In this document: in pieces, positions 1 through 9,072 of the stretch
How positions within the stretch are numbered: position 1 is the stretch's first letter
Layout of the letters: each line of letters begins with the position of its first letter
Source: Acanthaster planci
Taxonomy: Eukaryota; Echinodermata; Asteroidea; Valvatida; Acanthasteridae
Assembly: GCF_001949145.1 (NCBI RefSeq)
Contig: NC_007788.1
Coordinates: forward strand, 1-16,234
Direction of reading: 5' to 3'
DNA: 16,234 nucleotides
Position numbers and translations under genes: made by a program
The notes under the pieces: model-generated
The model's input: the letters and a program-made list of their open reading frames with translations, nothing else
Database searches by the model: none
What the model was told of the DNA's origin: nothing

Positions 1-1555
1 AGATAGAAACTGACCTGGCTCACGCCGGTCTGAACTCAGATCACGTAGGATTTTAATGGTCGAACAGACCAACCCTCAGGAGCTGCTGCACCCCTAGGTA
101 ATCCCGATCCAACATCGAGGTCGCAAACTTCCTTATCAATAAGAACTCTCCAAGAAAATTACGCTGTTATCCCTACGGTAACTTATTCCTCTAATCGCCC
201 TTTACCGGCGGATCCCCGAAAAAGCAACACCTGCATGGAAGTTGGCACTTCACCAAATGCTTAATAAACGGAGGATAACTATTCTCCGCAGTTGCCCCAA
301 CTAAAGCTACAAGCACATAACCAAGCCGCCTAAACGGTAAACTCACCCCCTTTAAAAAAGAAAATTAGCCCCTAGGCGACCAAACCAACTTGTGCAACTA
401 ACTAAAGCTCGATAGGGTCTTCTCGTCCCACGATTACACCCCCGCTTCTTCACGAGGATATCAAATTCAAGATCTGGGAGGGAGACAGCTGAACCTCCGT
501 CTTGCCATTCATACCAGCCCCCATTCAAAGGGCAAATGATTATGCTACCTTCGCACGGTCAAGATACCGCGGCCGTTTAACTAAGTCACCGGGCAGGCAG
601 GACCCTTTATACATAAGAAAACTTTACAAAGGGCGATGTTTTTGGTAAACAGGCGAAGTCCCCACATTTGCCGAGTTCCTTCCCCTCATCTCTCTAATTC
701 TTACCAGGCCGCTTGAGTTAGCAGACAGACAAAAGCGAACTATGCTTTCCCGCACATATATACTTCTTTCCATCAAAAATTAGGACTGCTTAATACACAA
801 AAGGCCTACTCTACTTCTTTACTAATTCCAGCATTATAACTCCTGCAACCCCGCAGGACTCCCCCGTAAAATAGTCACAACATAAAACCCGCCTTACAAA
901 AATCCGTCTACACGCCACGGGCTACATAAAACAAGCTTTAACGCCCTCGTTCGGATAGATGCCATTAATCCTACCACTAATCGAGACCCAATTAACGTGT
1001 TTCCCTGCGCATTTTTAACCCATGGCTCAGGCTTTTACCTCCTTGACAAGAAAGCTTATCCCTCCTTGTCTACGCTTTGAATTCCCATTAAGGATTTAAT
1101 CATTATCCACGTGATAACACAACCTTAATAGCCAAACAAACATGGCTAACACCAATTTCCGGGGAAACCAGCTATCGTTGAGCACGATAAACATTTCACA
1201 TCTAATGTACCCTCAAACCTTACTATTGCAACAGTAAAAGCCTTCTCCTCACTAGGAGAGTACACTAGCTCGCTCAAATTCGGGTACGGCAACTCTTTAC
1301 CAAAATACTCACCGAACCATCATACAAAAGGTACAGGGCTTTACTCTTTCTTTCCTACTCTTAGATATTTCACGATATTTCAACTTTCCCTCACGGTACT
1401 ACCCCTTTAGCTCTTACTACGAGTTTCACTGATAACCTACTACTCCTGCTTGTCCCAAACTATCAATATTTTGGTAAACTTAAAACATCACAGTTTTATT
1501 ATTCCCTCACCCTTACAAGGCTAGTCTTTAAAAATCTAATTATTCCGTATAAAAT
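1..1555 (-). rRNA. rrnL: 16S (large subunit) rRNA, 5' and main part; gene continues at the window's right end
   Basis: This is the mitochondrial large-subunit rRNA, read on the minus strand. Its conserved blocks are all visible as reverse complements: the universal 16Sbr primer site at about 25-46, the peptidyl-transferase-centre block around 85-185, the GACGAGAAGACCCTAT-type block around 411-430, the 16Sar-type site near 635-655, the TAGCTGGTT block near 1160-1180, and the ACCGTGAGGGAAAG block near 1383-1402. The 5' end is inferred to abut the ND2 stop at 1556 and could be some tens of bases lower. The gene is not truncated: its 3' end lies at about 16130-16234, because the circle was opened here. 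It is inverted relative to sea urchins, as is normal in asteroids. Confidence 0.95.
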
Positions 1556-2620
1556 CTACAGCAAAGAAGCGAACACAGGAAGACTCACCAGACCCAGCAA
1601 ACTTACCCTTAAACCCCCGCAAAGAACCAAACCACGAACCGTAACAGCACCTGATTTTCCACCCAGCAGCCCCCGCCAACCAAAGAGAACTAAAGAATGT
1701 TGAGGAAACAGTACCAAACTCCTTTTAAAGGACACGCGGAGGTAATAAAACAAACTAAGCAAACTTCCTGCGACTAAAAAGCCCCTCGCCAGAATACTAC
1801 CCCTCTCAAGAAGACACTTAAGAGAAACGAACTTTATCAGAAAGCCAAAAAGAGGAGGCAAACCCCCCAAGGAAAGCACACCCAGCACCATGCCGGCACT
1901 CCCCCCAAGACTAAAGTACGAGAGCCGACCTACATGGGATAAGGTCTTTAAATCAAACTCTCTCGCAATCAAAAACACCCTAGAATTAGTAATTACATAA
2001 ACCAACAACATAATGCAACCGGCATTAACAGAATACCCCACGGTCGAACAGATCCACCCCATATGTGCTACCGATGAAAAAGCCAAGATCTTTCGCACCT
2101 GCGTCTGATTCAAACCACCTCACCCACCTATCAACACAGAAAGGACACCCAAACAGACCAACACCCGAATGTCTACGCTATTAATTACATACACCAAGAC
2201 AGAAAAGGGAGCCAACTTCTGTCAAGTTGACAAAACCAAACCCTCCAGAAAGCCAACCCCCTGAACAACATCTGGGAACCAATAGTGACATGGAAAGAGC
2301 CCTAACTTAAGCCCCACGGCCAAGGTAATCAGCACGGAAGAAACCCTAAGTAAGGGTTGACCGACTAGCCACGAGGAACTAAACCAAGCTTGGATAACAA
2401 CAACGTTCAGTATGACAGCAGCCCTCACGGACTGTACCAAAAAATACTTTACCGACGACTCTACCTTTCGAGGTAAAAACCCTCCACATAAAATAGGTAA
2501 AATAGACAAAGTATTCACCTCCAACCCCACCCACAAGGTAAACCAGTGATGACTTCTTAAGACAATAAAAGTTCCAAATACCACACTAATAACCAACACG
2601 ATAAAAACCCTACGATGCAT
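1556..2620 (-). CDS. ND2: NADH dehydrogenase subunit 2 (complex I)
   Basis: ND2 is a proton-pumping membrane-arm subunit of complex I. The reading frame runs 354 codons from ATG at 2620-2618 (MHRRVFIV...) to TAG at 1558-1556. It stays open only if TGA is Trp, for example at 2224-2222 and 2122-2120. The conserved GGLNQTQ motif sits at residues 168-174, followed by AFSSVAHMGW. The protein is almost wholly hydrophobic, with repeated membrane segments. The chosen ATG abuts tRNA-Ile; a TTG 30 bases upstream would lie inside that tRNA. Codons are rich in T and G, unlike plus-strand genes, matching the minus strand's composition. It is inverted with 16S and ND1, as in asteroids. Confidence 0.96.
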
Positions 2621-2693
2621 AAAACCTGGAAGGAGTTTAACCTTCAGCAACCTAATTATCAGCTAGGAACCCCTACTTTAGGGAGCAGGTTCT
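2620..2693 (-). tRNA. trnI: tRNA-Ile (GAT)
   Basis: The anticodon loop CTGATAA sits on a 5-bp stem (CCTAG/TTAGG), giving anticodon GAT, which must also read AUA in the echinoderm code. The acceptor stem pairs AGAACCT with AGGTTTT. The T stem GAAGG/CCTTC leaves one bulged base next to the acceptor, and two bases instead of one separate the D and anticodon stems. The 5' end overlaps the ND1 stop TAG, and the 3' base overlaps the ND2 ATG. Confidence 0.88.
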
Positions 2694-3672
2694 ATACCAA
2701 AACCAAGCTGGGAGGCAAAATATCAACGGAAACCAGCAACACCCTATAAAATACCAACACCCCCAAACTGAAGGGTAAATACTTCTTCCAAGTTAAATAC
2801 ATCAAATGATCATACCGAAACCGTGGGTAAGACGCCCGAACCCATAAAAACAGAACAACCAGAAATACAGTCTTAACCCTCACTATCAGAACCCCCATAG
2901 GAAAAACACCCCCAAAGGGGCTTGAACCCCCAAAAAACAAGACCACCGAAAGAAGGTTCATAAAAATTATTTTCCCGTATTCTGCTATAAAGAACATAGC
3001 AAAAGGCCCCCCAGCATATTCTACTTTATACCCTGAAACAATCTCTGACTCCCCCTCCGTTAGATCAAAAGGAGCACGATTTGTCTCTGCCAAAGTAGAA
3101 ACAAATCAGACTACAAACAAAGGTGAACAACAAAAGACCAACCAGGAACCTCCCTGACTTTTTTCAATCACCCTAAGGCTAAAGCCTCCCGAAAATACCA
3201 CCACCCCTAACAAAATCAGCCCTAGACTTATCTCGTAAGAGACCGTTTGAGCAACAGCCCGAACAGCTCCTAAAAAGGAATAATTTGAATTAGATGCCCA
3301 ACCCGACCCTAACAAAGCATAAACAGATAGCCTAGACAACCCCATCACCAAAACGAGCGATAGTTTAACTTCCAGCACACAAAAACCAACTGGAATAAGT
3401 GACCACAAAAAAAGCGCAATCCTTAAAAAGAGGATGGGGGACAAAAAAAACAAATAAGGCGAAGCTTTAGAAGGCTTTAAAGTCTCCTTTATAAGCAACT
3501 TGAACCCGTCTGCTAAAGGTTGCAACAGACCAAACGGCCCCACTACATTAGGCCCCTTACGAAACTGCATATAACCAAGAACCTTCCGCTCTACTAAAGT
3601 TAACAAAGCCACTGCTAACAACACCGGAATTATAAAAACAACTGATTTAACAATAAAAACTAACCCATCCAC
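2692..3672 (-). CDS. ND1: NADH dehydrogenase subunit 1 (complex I)
   Basis: ND1 lies at the junction of the membrane and peripheral arms of complex I and helps form the quinone chamber. The frame has 326 codons from GTG at 3672-3670 to TAG at 2694-2692, with TGA read as Trp. Visible signatures are ERKVLGYMQ (residues 28-36) followed by [15 protein letters not shown], and the quinone-loop motif [15 protein letters not shown] at about residues 196-210. GTG is taken as the start because it directly abuts tRNA-Leu(UUR) and gives the family's N-terminus. The stop overlaps tRNA-Ile by two bases. Coding-strand composition is T/G rich, as in ND2 and ND6. Confidence 0.97.
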
Positions 3673-3744
3673 AACTAAAGAAAGGACTTGAACCTTCGAT
3701 AGAGAAACCTTAGATTTCTTGCATTACCGCTTTGCTACTTTAGC
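3673..3744 (-). tRNA. trnL2: tRNA-Leu(UUR) (TAA)
   Basis: The anticodon loop TCTAAGG on stem AGAAA/TTTCT gives TAA. The acceptor GCTAAAG pairs with CTTTAGT, the D stem is GCA/TGC, and the T arm is GAAGG-TTCAAGT-CCTTT. It directly abuts the ND1 start codon, as in other echinoderms, and marks the 5' end of the ND1 message. Confidence 0.95.
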
Positions 3745-3772
3745 TATTTCTATATATAAGAATTATCTGACA
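3745..3772. promoter_or_regulatory. AT-rich spacer with TATATATAA element (candidate promoter)
   Basis: This 28-base spacer between tRNA-Leu(UUR) and tRNA-Gly is the longest gap inside the tRNA cluster. It contains CTATATATAA at 3750-3759 followed by GAATTAT. Near-identical elements occur at 4641-4650 and 13401-13410, all in intergenic spacers. As I recall, a TTATATATAA consensus was proposed as a promoter in sea urchin mitochondria. A promoter role here is inference. Confidence 0.45.
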
Positions 3773-3841
3773 TGCTTCACCCCTGATTGCAAGCAGGGAC
3801 CCCTTAGTTGGAAGCCAAGAATACTGATGTACTCGTGAAAC
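3773..3841 (-). tRNA. trnG: tRNA-Gly (TCC)
   Basis: The anticodon loop CTTCCAA on stem CTTGG/CTAAG gives TCC. The acceptor GTTTCAC pairs with GTGAAGC, the D arm is GTAC-ATCA-GTAT, and the T stem is CCCTG/CAGGG with an 8-base loop. The cloverleaf is complete, with an A discriminator. Confidence 0.94.
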
Positions 3842-3842
3842 C

Positions 3843-3912
3843 TGGCGAGAGAAGGACTCAAACCCTCCTTATTGGATTTACAATCCACTACATTAACCTC
3901 TGCCATCTCGCC
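3843..3912 (-). tRNA. trnY: tRNA-Tyr (GTA)
   Basis: The anticodon loop TTGTAAA gives GTA, and the acceptor GGCGAGA pairs perfectly with TCTCGCC. The outermost anticodon-stem pair is a G/A mismatch and the rest pairs well. It sits between tRNA-Gly and tRNA-Asp, as in the inverted asteroid cluster. Confidence 0.94.
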
Positions 3913-3983
3913 AAAGGGCTAGTTAAACTGATAACACCAGAATGTCAGACTGGAATTGCTGGCTAATAATCCAGCGCTCTTTG
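3913..3983 (+). tRNA. trnD: tRNA-Asp (GTC)
   Basis: The anticodon loop ATGTCAG gives GTC. The acceptor AAAGGGC pairs with GCTCTTT, the D stem is GTTA/TAAC, and the T stem is GCTGG/CCAGC. The loop-closing pair of the anticodon stem is an A/A mismatch. It is one of four plus-strand tRNAs in this mostly minus-strand cluster. Confidence 0.92.
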
Positions 3984-3984
3984 A

Positions 3985-4055
3985 AAATAAAGGGAGGTAT
4001 CTATCCTTCCATTTTTGAGGTATGAACCCAAAAGCTTCTATTAGCTTACTTTACT
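3985..4055 (-). tRNA. trnM: tRNA-Met (CAT)
   Basis: The anticodon loop TTCATAC on stem TTGGG/CTCAA gives CAT. The acceptor AGTAAAG pairs with CTTTATT, and the D stem is AGCT/AGCT. The T stem has one A/C mismatch. It is the only tRNA-Met and serves both initiation and elongation. AUA is Ile in this code, so it needs to read only AUG. Confidence 0.93.
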
Positions 4056-4066
4056 TACTATTTTCC

Positions 4067-4134
4067 TAGGGTAGAGCTTGACCAAGCATCTCTTTTACAC
4101 GGAGAAGATATCTGTGCAAACCAGATTACCTTGA
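4067..4134 (+). tRNA. trnV: tRNA-Val (TAC)
   Basis: The anticodon loop TTTACAC on stem TCTCT/GGAGA gives TAC. The acceptor TAGGGTA pairs with TACCTTG including G-T pairs, the D stem is GCTT/AAGC, and the T stem is ATCTG/CAGAT. Its last base is shared with the opposite-strand tRNA-Cys. Confidence 0.93.
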
Positions 4135-4202
4135 AAGTTCTGGCGGATATTACCCGCGTCTATAGATTTGCAATCTAAAATGTTAATTACACTACAAAAC
4201 CC
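4134..4202 (-). tRNA. trnC: tRNA-Cys (GCA)
   Basis: The anticodon loop TTGCAAA gives GCA. The acceptor GGGTTTT pairs with AGAACTT, using several G-T pairs. The T stem contains one C/C mismatch and the outer anticodon pair is T/T, so this is one of the weaker cloverleaves. It overlaps both neighbours by about one base. Confidence 0.9.
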
Positions 4203-4271
4203 AGGGGTTAAAAACCTCTCATTTTTATTTAAAGCTTTGAAGGCTATTAGTTTTAATTAACTTAAACCCCT
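4202..4271 (-). tRNA. trnW: tRNA-Trp (TCA)
   Basis: The anticodon loop CTTCAAA gives TCA, which reads both UGG and UGA and fits the in-frame TGA codons in every protein gene here. The acceptor AGGGGTT pairs perfectly with AACCCCT, the D stem is AGTT/AACT, and the T stem is AAAAA/TTTTT. Confidence 0.94.
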
Positions 4272-4276
4272 TATTA

Positions 4277-4345
4277 GTGAATTTAGTTTAACAAAAACAT
4301 TTGACTTGCACTTAAAAACTCTAAGTTTAAACCTTAGAATTCACA
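4277..4345 (+). tRNA. trnA: tRNA-Ala (TGC)
   Basis: The anticodon loop CTTGCAC on stem TTTGA/TTAAA gives TGC. The acceptor GTGAATT pairs perfectly with AATTCAC, the D stem is GTTT/AAAC, and the T stem is CTAAG/CTTAG. Bases 4283-4307 (D arm to anticodon loop) are identical to bases 6224-6248 of tRNA-Arg. Confidence 0.95.
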
Positions 4346-4417
4346 AGCTAGGAGAAGGACTCGAACCTTCGATATTAGATCCTAAATCTAGCGCAGTAAC
4401 CACTTTGCTACCCTAAC
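4346..4417 (-). tRNA. trnL1: tRNA-Leu(CUN) (TAG)
   Basis: The anticodon loop TTTAGGA gives TAG. The acceptor GTTAGGG pairs with TCCTAGC, and the T arm is GAAGG-TTCGAGT-CCTTC. The outer anticodon-stem pair is a C/A mismatch. It lies between Ala and Asn, the conserved echinoderm position. Confidence 0.94.
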
Positions 4418-4489
4418 CTGAGTCGACAAGTATTGATCTTGTTATCTCCTGGTTAACGGCCAATTGCCTTTCCATTAGGCTACGACCCA
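4418..4489 (-). tRNA. trnN: tRNA-Asn (GTT)
   Basis: The anticodon loop CCGTTAA gives GTT. The acceptor TGGGTCG pairs with CGACTCA, the D stem is GCC/GGC, and the T stem is ACAAG/CTTGT. In the echinoderm code this tRNA must read AAA as well as AAC and AAT. Confidence 0.94.
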
Positions 4490-4491
4490 AA

Positions 4492-4563
4492 TAGAAAGTA
4501 GTTTAATAGGTAAAACAAAGAATTTTGATTTCTTCAACATAAGTTCAACCCTTATCTTTCTAG
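4492..4563 (+). tRNA. trnQ: tRNA-Gln (TTG)
   Basis: The anticodon loop TTTTGAT on stem AAGAA/TTCTT gives TTG. The acceptor TAGAAAG pairs perfectly with CTTTCTA, and the D stem is GTTT/AAAC. It shares the 14-mer AAAGTAGTTTAATA with tRNA-His. Confidence 0.94.
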
Positions 4564-4634
4564 TCAGAAAAATAGGACTCTACACCTATACCAGCAACTC
4601 CCAAAGCTACCATTCTTGACTAAACTATTTTCTG
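4564..4634 (-). tRNA. trnP: tRNA-Pro (TGG)
   Basis: The anticodon loop TTTGGGA on stem GTAGC/GTTGC gives TGG. The acceptor CAGAAAA pairs with TTTTCTG, and the T stem is ATAGG/CCTAT. I see no clean D stem. It is the last minus-strand gene before COX1, so the boundary with COX1 is divergent. Confidence 0.92.
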
Positions 4635-4664
4635 TTTAACCTATATATAATGAAATTATAAACC
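4635..4664. promoter_or_regulatory. Divergent tRNA-Pro/COX1 spacer with AT palindrome (candidate promoter)
   Basis: This 30-base spacer separates minus-strand tRNA-Pro from plus-strand COX1. It holds CTATATATAA at 4641-4650, overlapping a perfect 6-bp hairpin TATAAT-GAA-ATTATA at 4646-4660. The same decamer, or one with a single change, is at 3750 and 13401. The divergent setting and near-symmetry would suit a bidirectional promoter, or an RNA hairpin at the COX1 mRNA 5' end. Function is inferred. Confidence 0.5.
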
Positions 4665-6217
<1,553 letters not shown>

Positions 6218-6286
6218 TGAGGATTAGTTTAACAAAAACATTTGACTTCGACTCAAAAAACTTCAGTTACACCCTGAAATCCTTTT
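6218..6286 (+). tRNA. trnR: tRNA-Arg (TCG)
   Basis: The anticodon loop CTTCGAC on stem TTTGA/TCAAA gives TCG, for the CGN family only, since AGR is Ser here. The D stem is GTTT/AAAC and the T stem is TTCAG/CTGAA. The acceptor TGAGGAT/ATCCTTT has a T/T first pair, so the mature 5' end could be 6219. It shares 25 identical bases with tRNA-Ala. Confidence 0.92.
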
Positions 6287-6583
6287 ATTACACCTATCTT
6301 TATTAGCACCATATCCATATACTACCTAGGATTACTAGGTATATTAATTAATCGGCTACACTTCTTGTCTATCCTCCTCTGCCTTGAACTTCTCCTAATA
6401 TCGCTGTTCCTAAGAATGACAATATGGGCACTAAAAACCGGAACCAACCTCTTCGTAGCGAAAAACCTTATCCTTCTTACTCTTTCTGCCTGCGAAGCAA
6501 GGGCCGGCCTTTCCCTTATGGTAGCACTTTCACGAACTCACAAATCAGACTTAGTCATAGCACTGAATATCTTACAACAATAA
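6287..6583 (+). CDS. ND4L: NADH dehydrogenase subunit 4L (complex I)
   Basis: ND4L is a small three-helix subunit of the complex I membrane arm. The frame has 98 codons from ATT at 6287 (M-T-P-I-F-I-S-T-I-S-I-Y-Y-L-G...) to TAA at 6581-6583, the usual echinoderm length of 297 bp. ATT is chosen because it is in frame, directly abuts tRNA-Arg and restores the family N-terminus. The first ATG, at 6416, would remove nearly half the protein. The core LHFLSILLCLELLLISLF and the acidic residue of CEARAGLSL, in the predicted membrane helices, are present. COX2 starts at the next base after the stop, so the two are probably co-transcribed without a processing gap. Confidence 0.94.
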   Translation: MTPIFISTISIYYLGLLGILINRLHFLSILLCLELLLISLFLRMTIWALKTGTNLFVAKNLILLTLSACEARAGLSLMVALSRTHKSDLVIALNILQQ

Positions 6584-7271
6584 ATGGCAAATTGAACCCA
6601 ACTAGGATTACAAGACGCATCTTCCCCCCTAATGGAAGAACTAATCTATTTTCATGATTACACTCTAATCATTCTTACCCTAATCACAATACTAGTCTTC
6701 TACGGGTTAGCATCACTCCTATTCTCCTCCAGAACAAACCGGTTCTTTTTAGAGGGGCAAGGACTAGAAACCATATGAACAATCATTCCCGCTATTATCC
6801 TTATATTCATCGCACTTCCCTCCCTCCAGCTCCTCTACCTCATGGACGAGGTAAAAAACCCCTTCCTCACCATAAAGGCGATAGGACACCAATGATACTG
6901 GAGATACGAATACGCAGACTACCGTGAATTAGAATTTGATTCATACATGATTCCCACTTCAGACCTTTCCTCTGGTATGCCCCGCTTACTAGAAGTGGAT
7001 AAACGACTGATACTCCCCGCCCAAACGCCAATCCGAGTATTGGTATCCTCTGCAGACGTCCTCCACTCCTGGGCGATCCCTTCCCTCGGAGTAAAGATGG
7101 ATGCGGTCCCAGGACGACTAAACCAAGTGAAATTGTTCATTTCCCGGTGCGGCATATTCTATGGTCAATGCTCAGAGATTTGCGGGGCAAACCATAGATT
7201 CATGCCCATAGTCATTGAGACCACAAAATTTTCCTCATTCGAAACATGAGTATCTAACTTCTTAACGGAAT
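6584..7271 (+). CDS. COX2: Cytochrome c oxidase subunit II (complex IV)
   Basis: COX2 accepts electrons from cytochrome c through the dinuclear CuA centre. Starting at ATG 6584, all CuA ligands appear at the bovine numbers: His161 (LHSW), Cys196 and Cys200 (CSEICG), His204 and Met207. Two N-terminal membrane helices precede the intermembrane-space cupredoxin domain. The frame reaches Glu229 at 7268-7270, the usual echinoderm length, and is followed by a T that is also the first base of tRNA-Lys. I infer a partial stop T. The alternative is in-frame TAA at 7283-7285, which adds four residues and overlaps the tRNA by 15 bases. TGA codes for Trp, for example codon 222. Confidence 0.95.
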
Positions 7272-7344
7272 CTCTGGTAAGCTAATACGGAAGCATCAAA
7301 CTCTTGACTTGAATAAAAGTGGAAGTCCACCCACTACCAGAGAG
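7271..7344 (+). tRNA. trnK: tRNA-Lys (CTT)
   Basis: The anticodon loop CTCTTGA gives CTT, which reads only AAG. This fits AAA meaning Asn in the echinoderm code. The acceptor TCTCTGG pairs perfectly with CCAGAGA. The D stem is short (GCT/AGC) and the anticodon stem closes on an A/C mismatch. It lies between COX2 and ATP8 with no spacer. Confidence 0.94.
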
Positions 7345-7509
7345 ATGCCACAACTAAATCTAGCCTGATGATTGTTTAAATTCTTAATTAGATGAATAAC
7401 ATTACTTATAGTCTTCACTGCTTTGCTTAGCACACCTCCAATAGAAAAGCCGACTAAAGTCAGAGCCCAAACCACCTCACACCCCTTAAAAGTATGAACC
7501 TGAAACTAA
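7345..7509 (+). CDS. ATP8: ATP synthase F0 subunit 8 (complex V)
   Basis: ATP8 is a short membrane-anchored stator protein of ATP synthase. The frame has 54 codons from ATG at 7345 to TAA at 7507-7509. It opens with M-P-Q-L-N-L-A-W-W, matching the MPQL signature of metazoan ATP8, then has one hydrophobic helix (about residues 9-30) and a polar tail ending in VWTWN. Both Trp codons at positions 8 and 9 are TGA, so a standard translation would hide this gene. It begins directly after tRNA-Lys and overlaps ATP6 by 16 bases in another frame, the common bicistronic arrangement. Confidence 0.94.
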
Positions 7510-8186
7510 AAAACATATTCGGCCAATTCTCCCCAGACCTCGTAGCTCTGGTCCCCATGACCCTGATCGCCTTAGTCCTCAACCTAGGGTGACTCTCTTT
7601 AACAAGAGGAACAAACTGACTCCCCACTCGAAGGGGCGCTTTAATCCAAGCCTTTAAGCGAGAAACTCTGAAGATACTGTTCCAGCAAGCCAACCCCAAA
7701 GTTGCGCCCTGAATCCCAGCTTTTACCTCTGTATTTATCTTCATCTTGTCAGTAAAAGTATTAGGACTACTACCGTATGCCTTCACCTCACCAAGCCACA
7801 TATCACTTACTTATTCTATAGGCATCCCCTTCTGAATGTCAGTAAATATCCTTGGATTCTATCTAGCGTTCAAAAGTCGACTAAGACACCTAGTACCTCA
7901 AGGTACCCCCTCCTACTGGATCCCTCTAATGGTAATAATAGAAACAATCAGACTATTTGCACAACCCATTGCATTGGGCTTGCGATTAGCCGCCAACCTA
8001 ACAGCAGGGCACCTTCTTATTTACCTCCTCTCTACAGCAATTTGAATCTTAGCAAAATCCCCCCTTATAGCCGGAGTACCCCTCTCAATATTTTTCCTCC
8101 TCTTCCTTCTGGAAATAGGAGTAGCCTGTATTCAAGCCTACGTGTTCACTGCACTAGTTAAATCCTACCTTGCCCAAAACCTATAA
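7494..8186 (+). CDS. ATP6: ATP synthase F0 subunit 6 (complex V)
   Basis: ATP6 is subunit a of the proton channel that faces the c-ring. The frame has 230 codons from ATG at 7494 (M-N-L-N-L-N-N-I-F-G-Q-F) to TAA at 8184-8186. The essential Arg is codon 164, within [11 protein letters not shown]. The preceding [16 protein letters not shown] block, with AGA read as Ser, is typical of the family. The start lies inside ATP8. AAA codons in the N-terminus are read as Asn. Five bases separate it from COX3, so ATP8, ATP6 and COX3 probably derive from one precursor. Confidence 0.96.
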
Positions 8187-8191
8187 AAATT

Positions 8192-8974
8192 ATGGCCCAT
8201 CAACACCCCTACCACCTAGTAGACCAAAGACCCTGACCCCTCACCGGGGCTATTAGCGCTCTCATGATGACTTCCGGTCTAATACTATGATTCCACACAA
8301 AAAGAAACTCACTACTTATTGCAGGGACTCTGCTCCTTACCCTAACTATCCTAAAATGATGGCGAGACGTAATACGAGAAGCAACATTTCAAGGCAGACA
8401 CACCCTACCGGTTAACACCGGGCTGCGATACGGAATGATACTTTTTATTACCTCGGAGATTTGCTTTTTCTTCGCTTTCTTCTGAGCATTCTTCCACAGC
8501 AGCCTAGCACCAACCATTGAGCTAGGTGTATCCTGACCCCCAACTGGAATTAGTCCAATCAACCCCTTTCTGGTTCCTCTCCTCAACACCGCCGTCCTAC
8601 TCTCATCCGGGGTAACAGTCACTTGAGCCCACCACAGCATTCTAGCCGGAAACCGCACAGAATCCATACAAGCCCTATTTCTAACAATAGCCCTGGGTAT
8701 ATATTTCACCGCCCTGCAAGCCTGAGAATACTACGACTCACCATTTACCATAGCCGACAGAGTATATGGCTCTACATTTTTTGTGGCCACCGGCTTCCAC
8801 GGACTTCACGTACTCATAGGAACAACTTTCCTCTTAATATGCTTCTTACGATTAATATTCTTCCACTTTTCCAACAACCACCACTTTGGCTTCGAGGCGG
8901 CTGCCTGATACTGACACTTCGTAGACGTAGTCTGACTATTTCTATACGTTTGCATCTATTGATGAGGATCCTAA
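8192..8974 (+). CDS. COX3: Cytochrome c oxidase subunit III (complex IV)
   Basis: COX3 is the seven-helix subunit that stabilises complex IV and supports proton uptake. The frame has 260 codons from ATG at 8192 ([11 protein letters not shown]) to TAA at 8972-8974. The family N-terminus, the WAHHSILAG segment and the C-terminal YWHFVDVVWLFLYV motif are all visible, with Trp encoded mostly by TGA. The stop's last base touches the opposite-strand tRNA-Ser(UCN). Length and ends are normal for echinoderms. Confidence 0.97.
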
Positions 8975-9043
8975 GAGAAGAAAGGACTCGAACCTTTATC
9001 TTTCTAGTTTCAAGCTAAACGCATCCCACTCTGCCACTTCTCC
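8974..9043 (-). tRNA. trnS2: tRNA-Ser(UCN) (TGA)
   Basis: The anticodon loop CTTGAAA gives TGA. The acceptor GAGAAG pairs with CTTCTC, and the T arm is AAAGG-TTCGAGT-CCTTT. It is a lone minus-strand gene within the plus-strand coding block, in the conserved echinoderm position between COX3 and ND3. The first acceptor base is uncertain by one. Confidence 0.93.
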
Positions 9044-9072
9044 CCCAAATAATTCTTATATACCAAATAAAA

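Noticed and set aside
1-60. A truncated 16S rRNA gene at the left edge
   Set aside because: The missing 3' end, including the sarcin-ricin loop, is at 16130-16234. The gene is only split by linearisation.
2692-3672. Apparent breaks in ND1 and ND2 under the standard code, as possible pseudogenes or frameshifts
   Set aside because: The breaks are TGA codons, read as Trp by tRNA-Trp(TCA). The frames are continuous and conserved motifs are intact.
3673-4634. CRISPR-like or tandem repeat array, because of many short similar blocks
   Set aside because: The similar blocks are T arms and D arms of 13 different tRNAs, each with its own anticodon.
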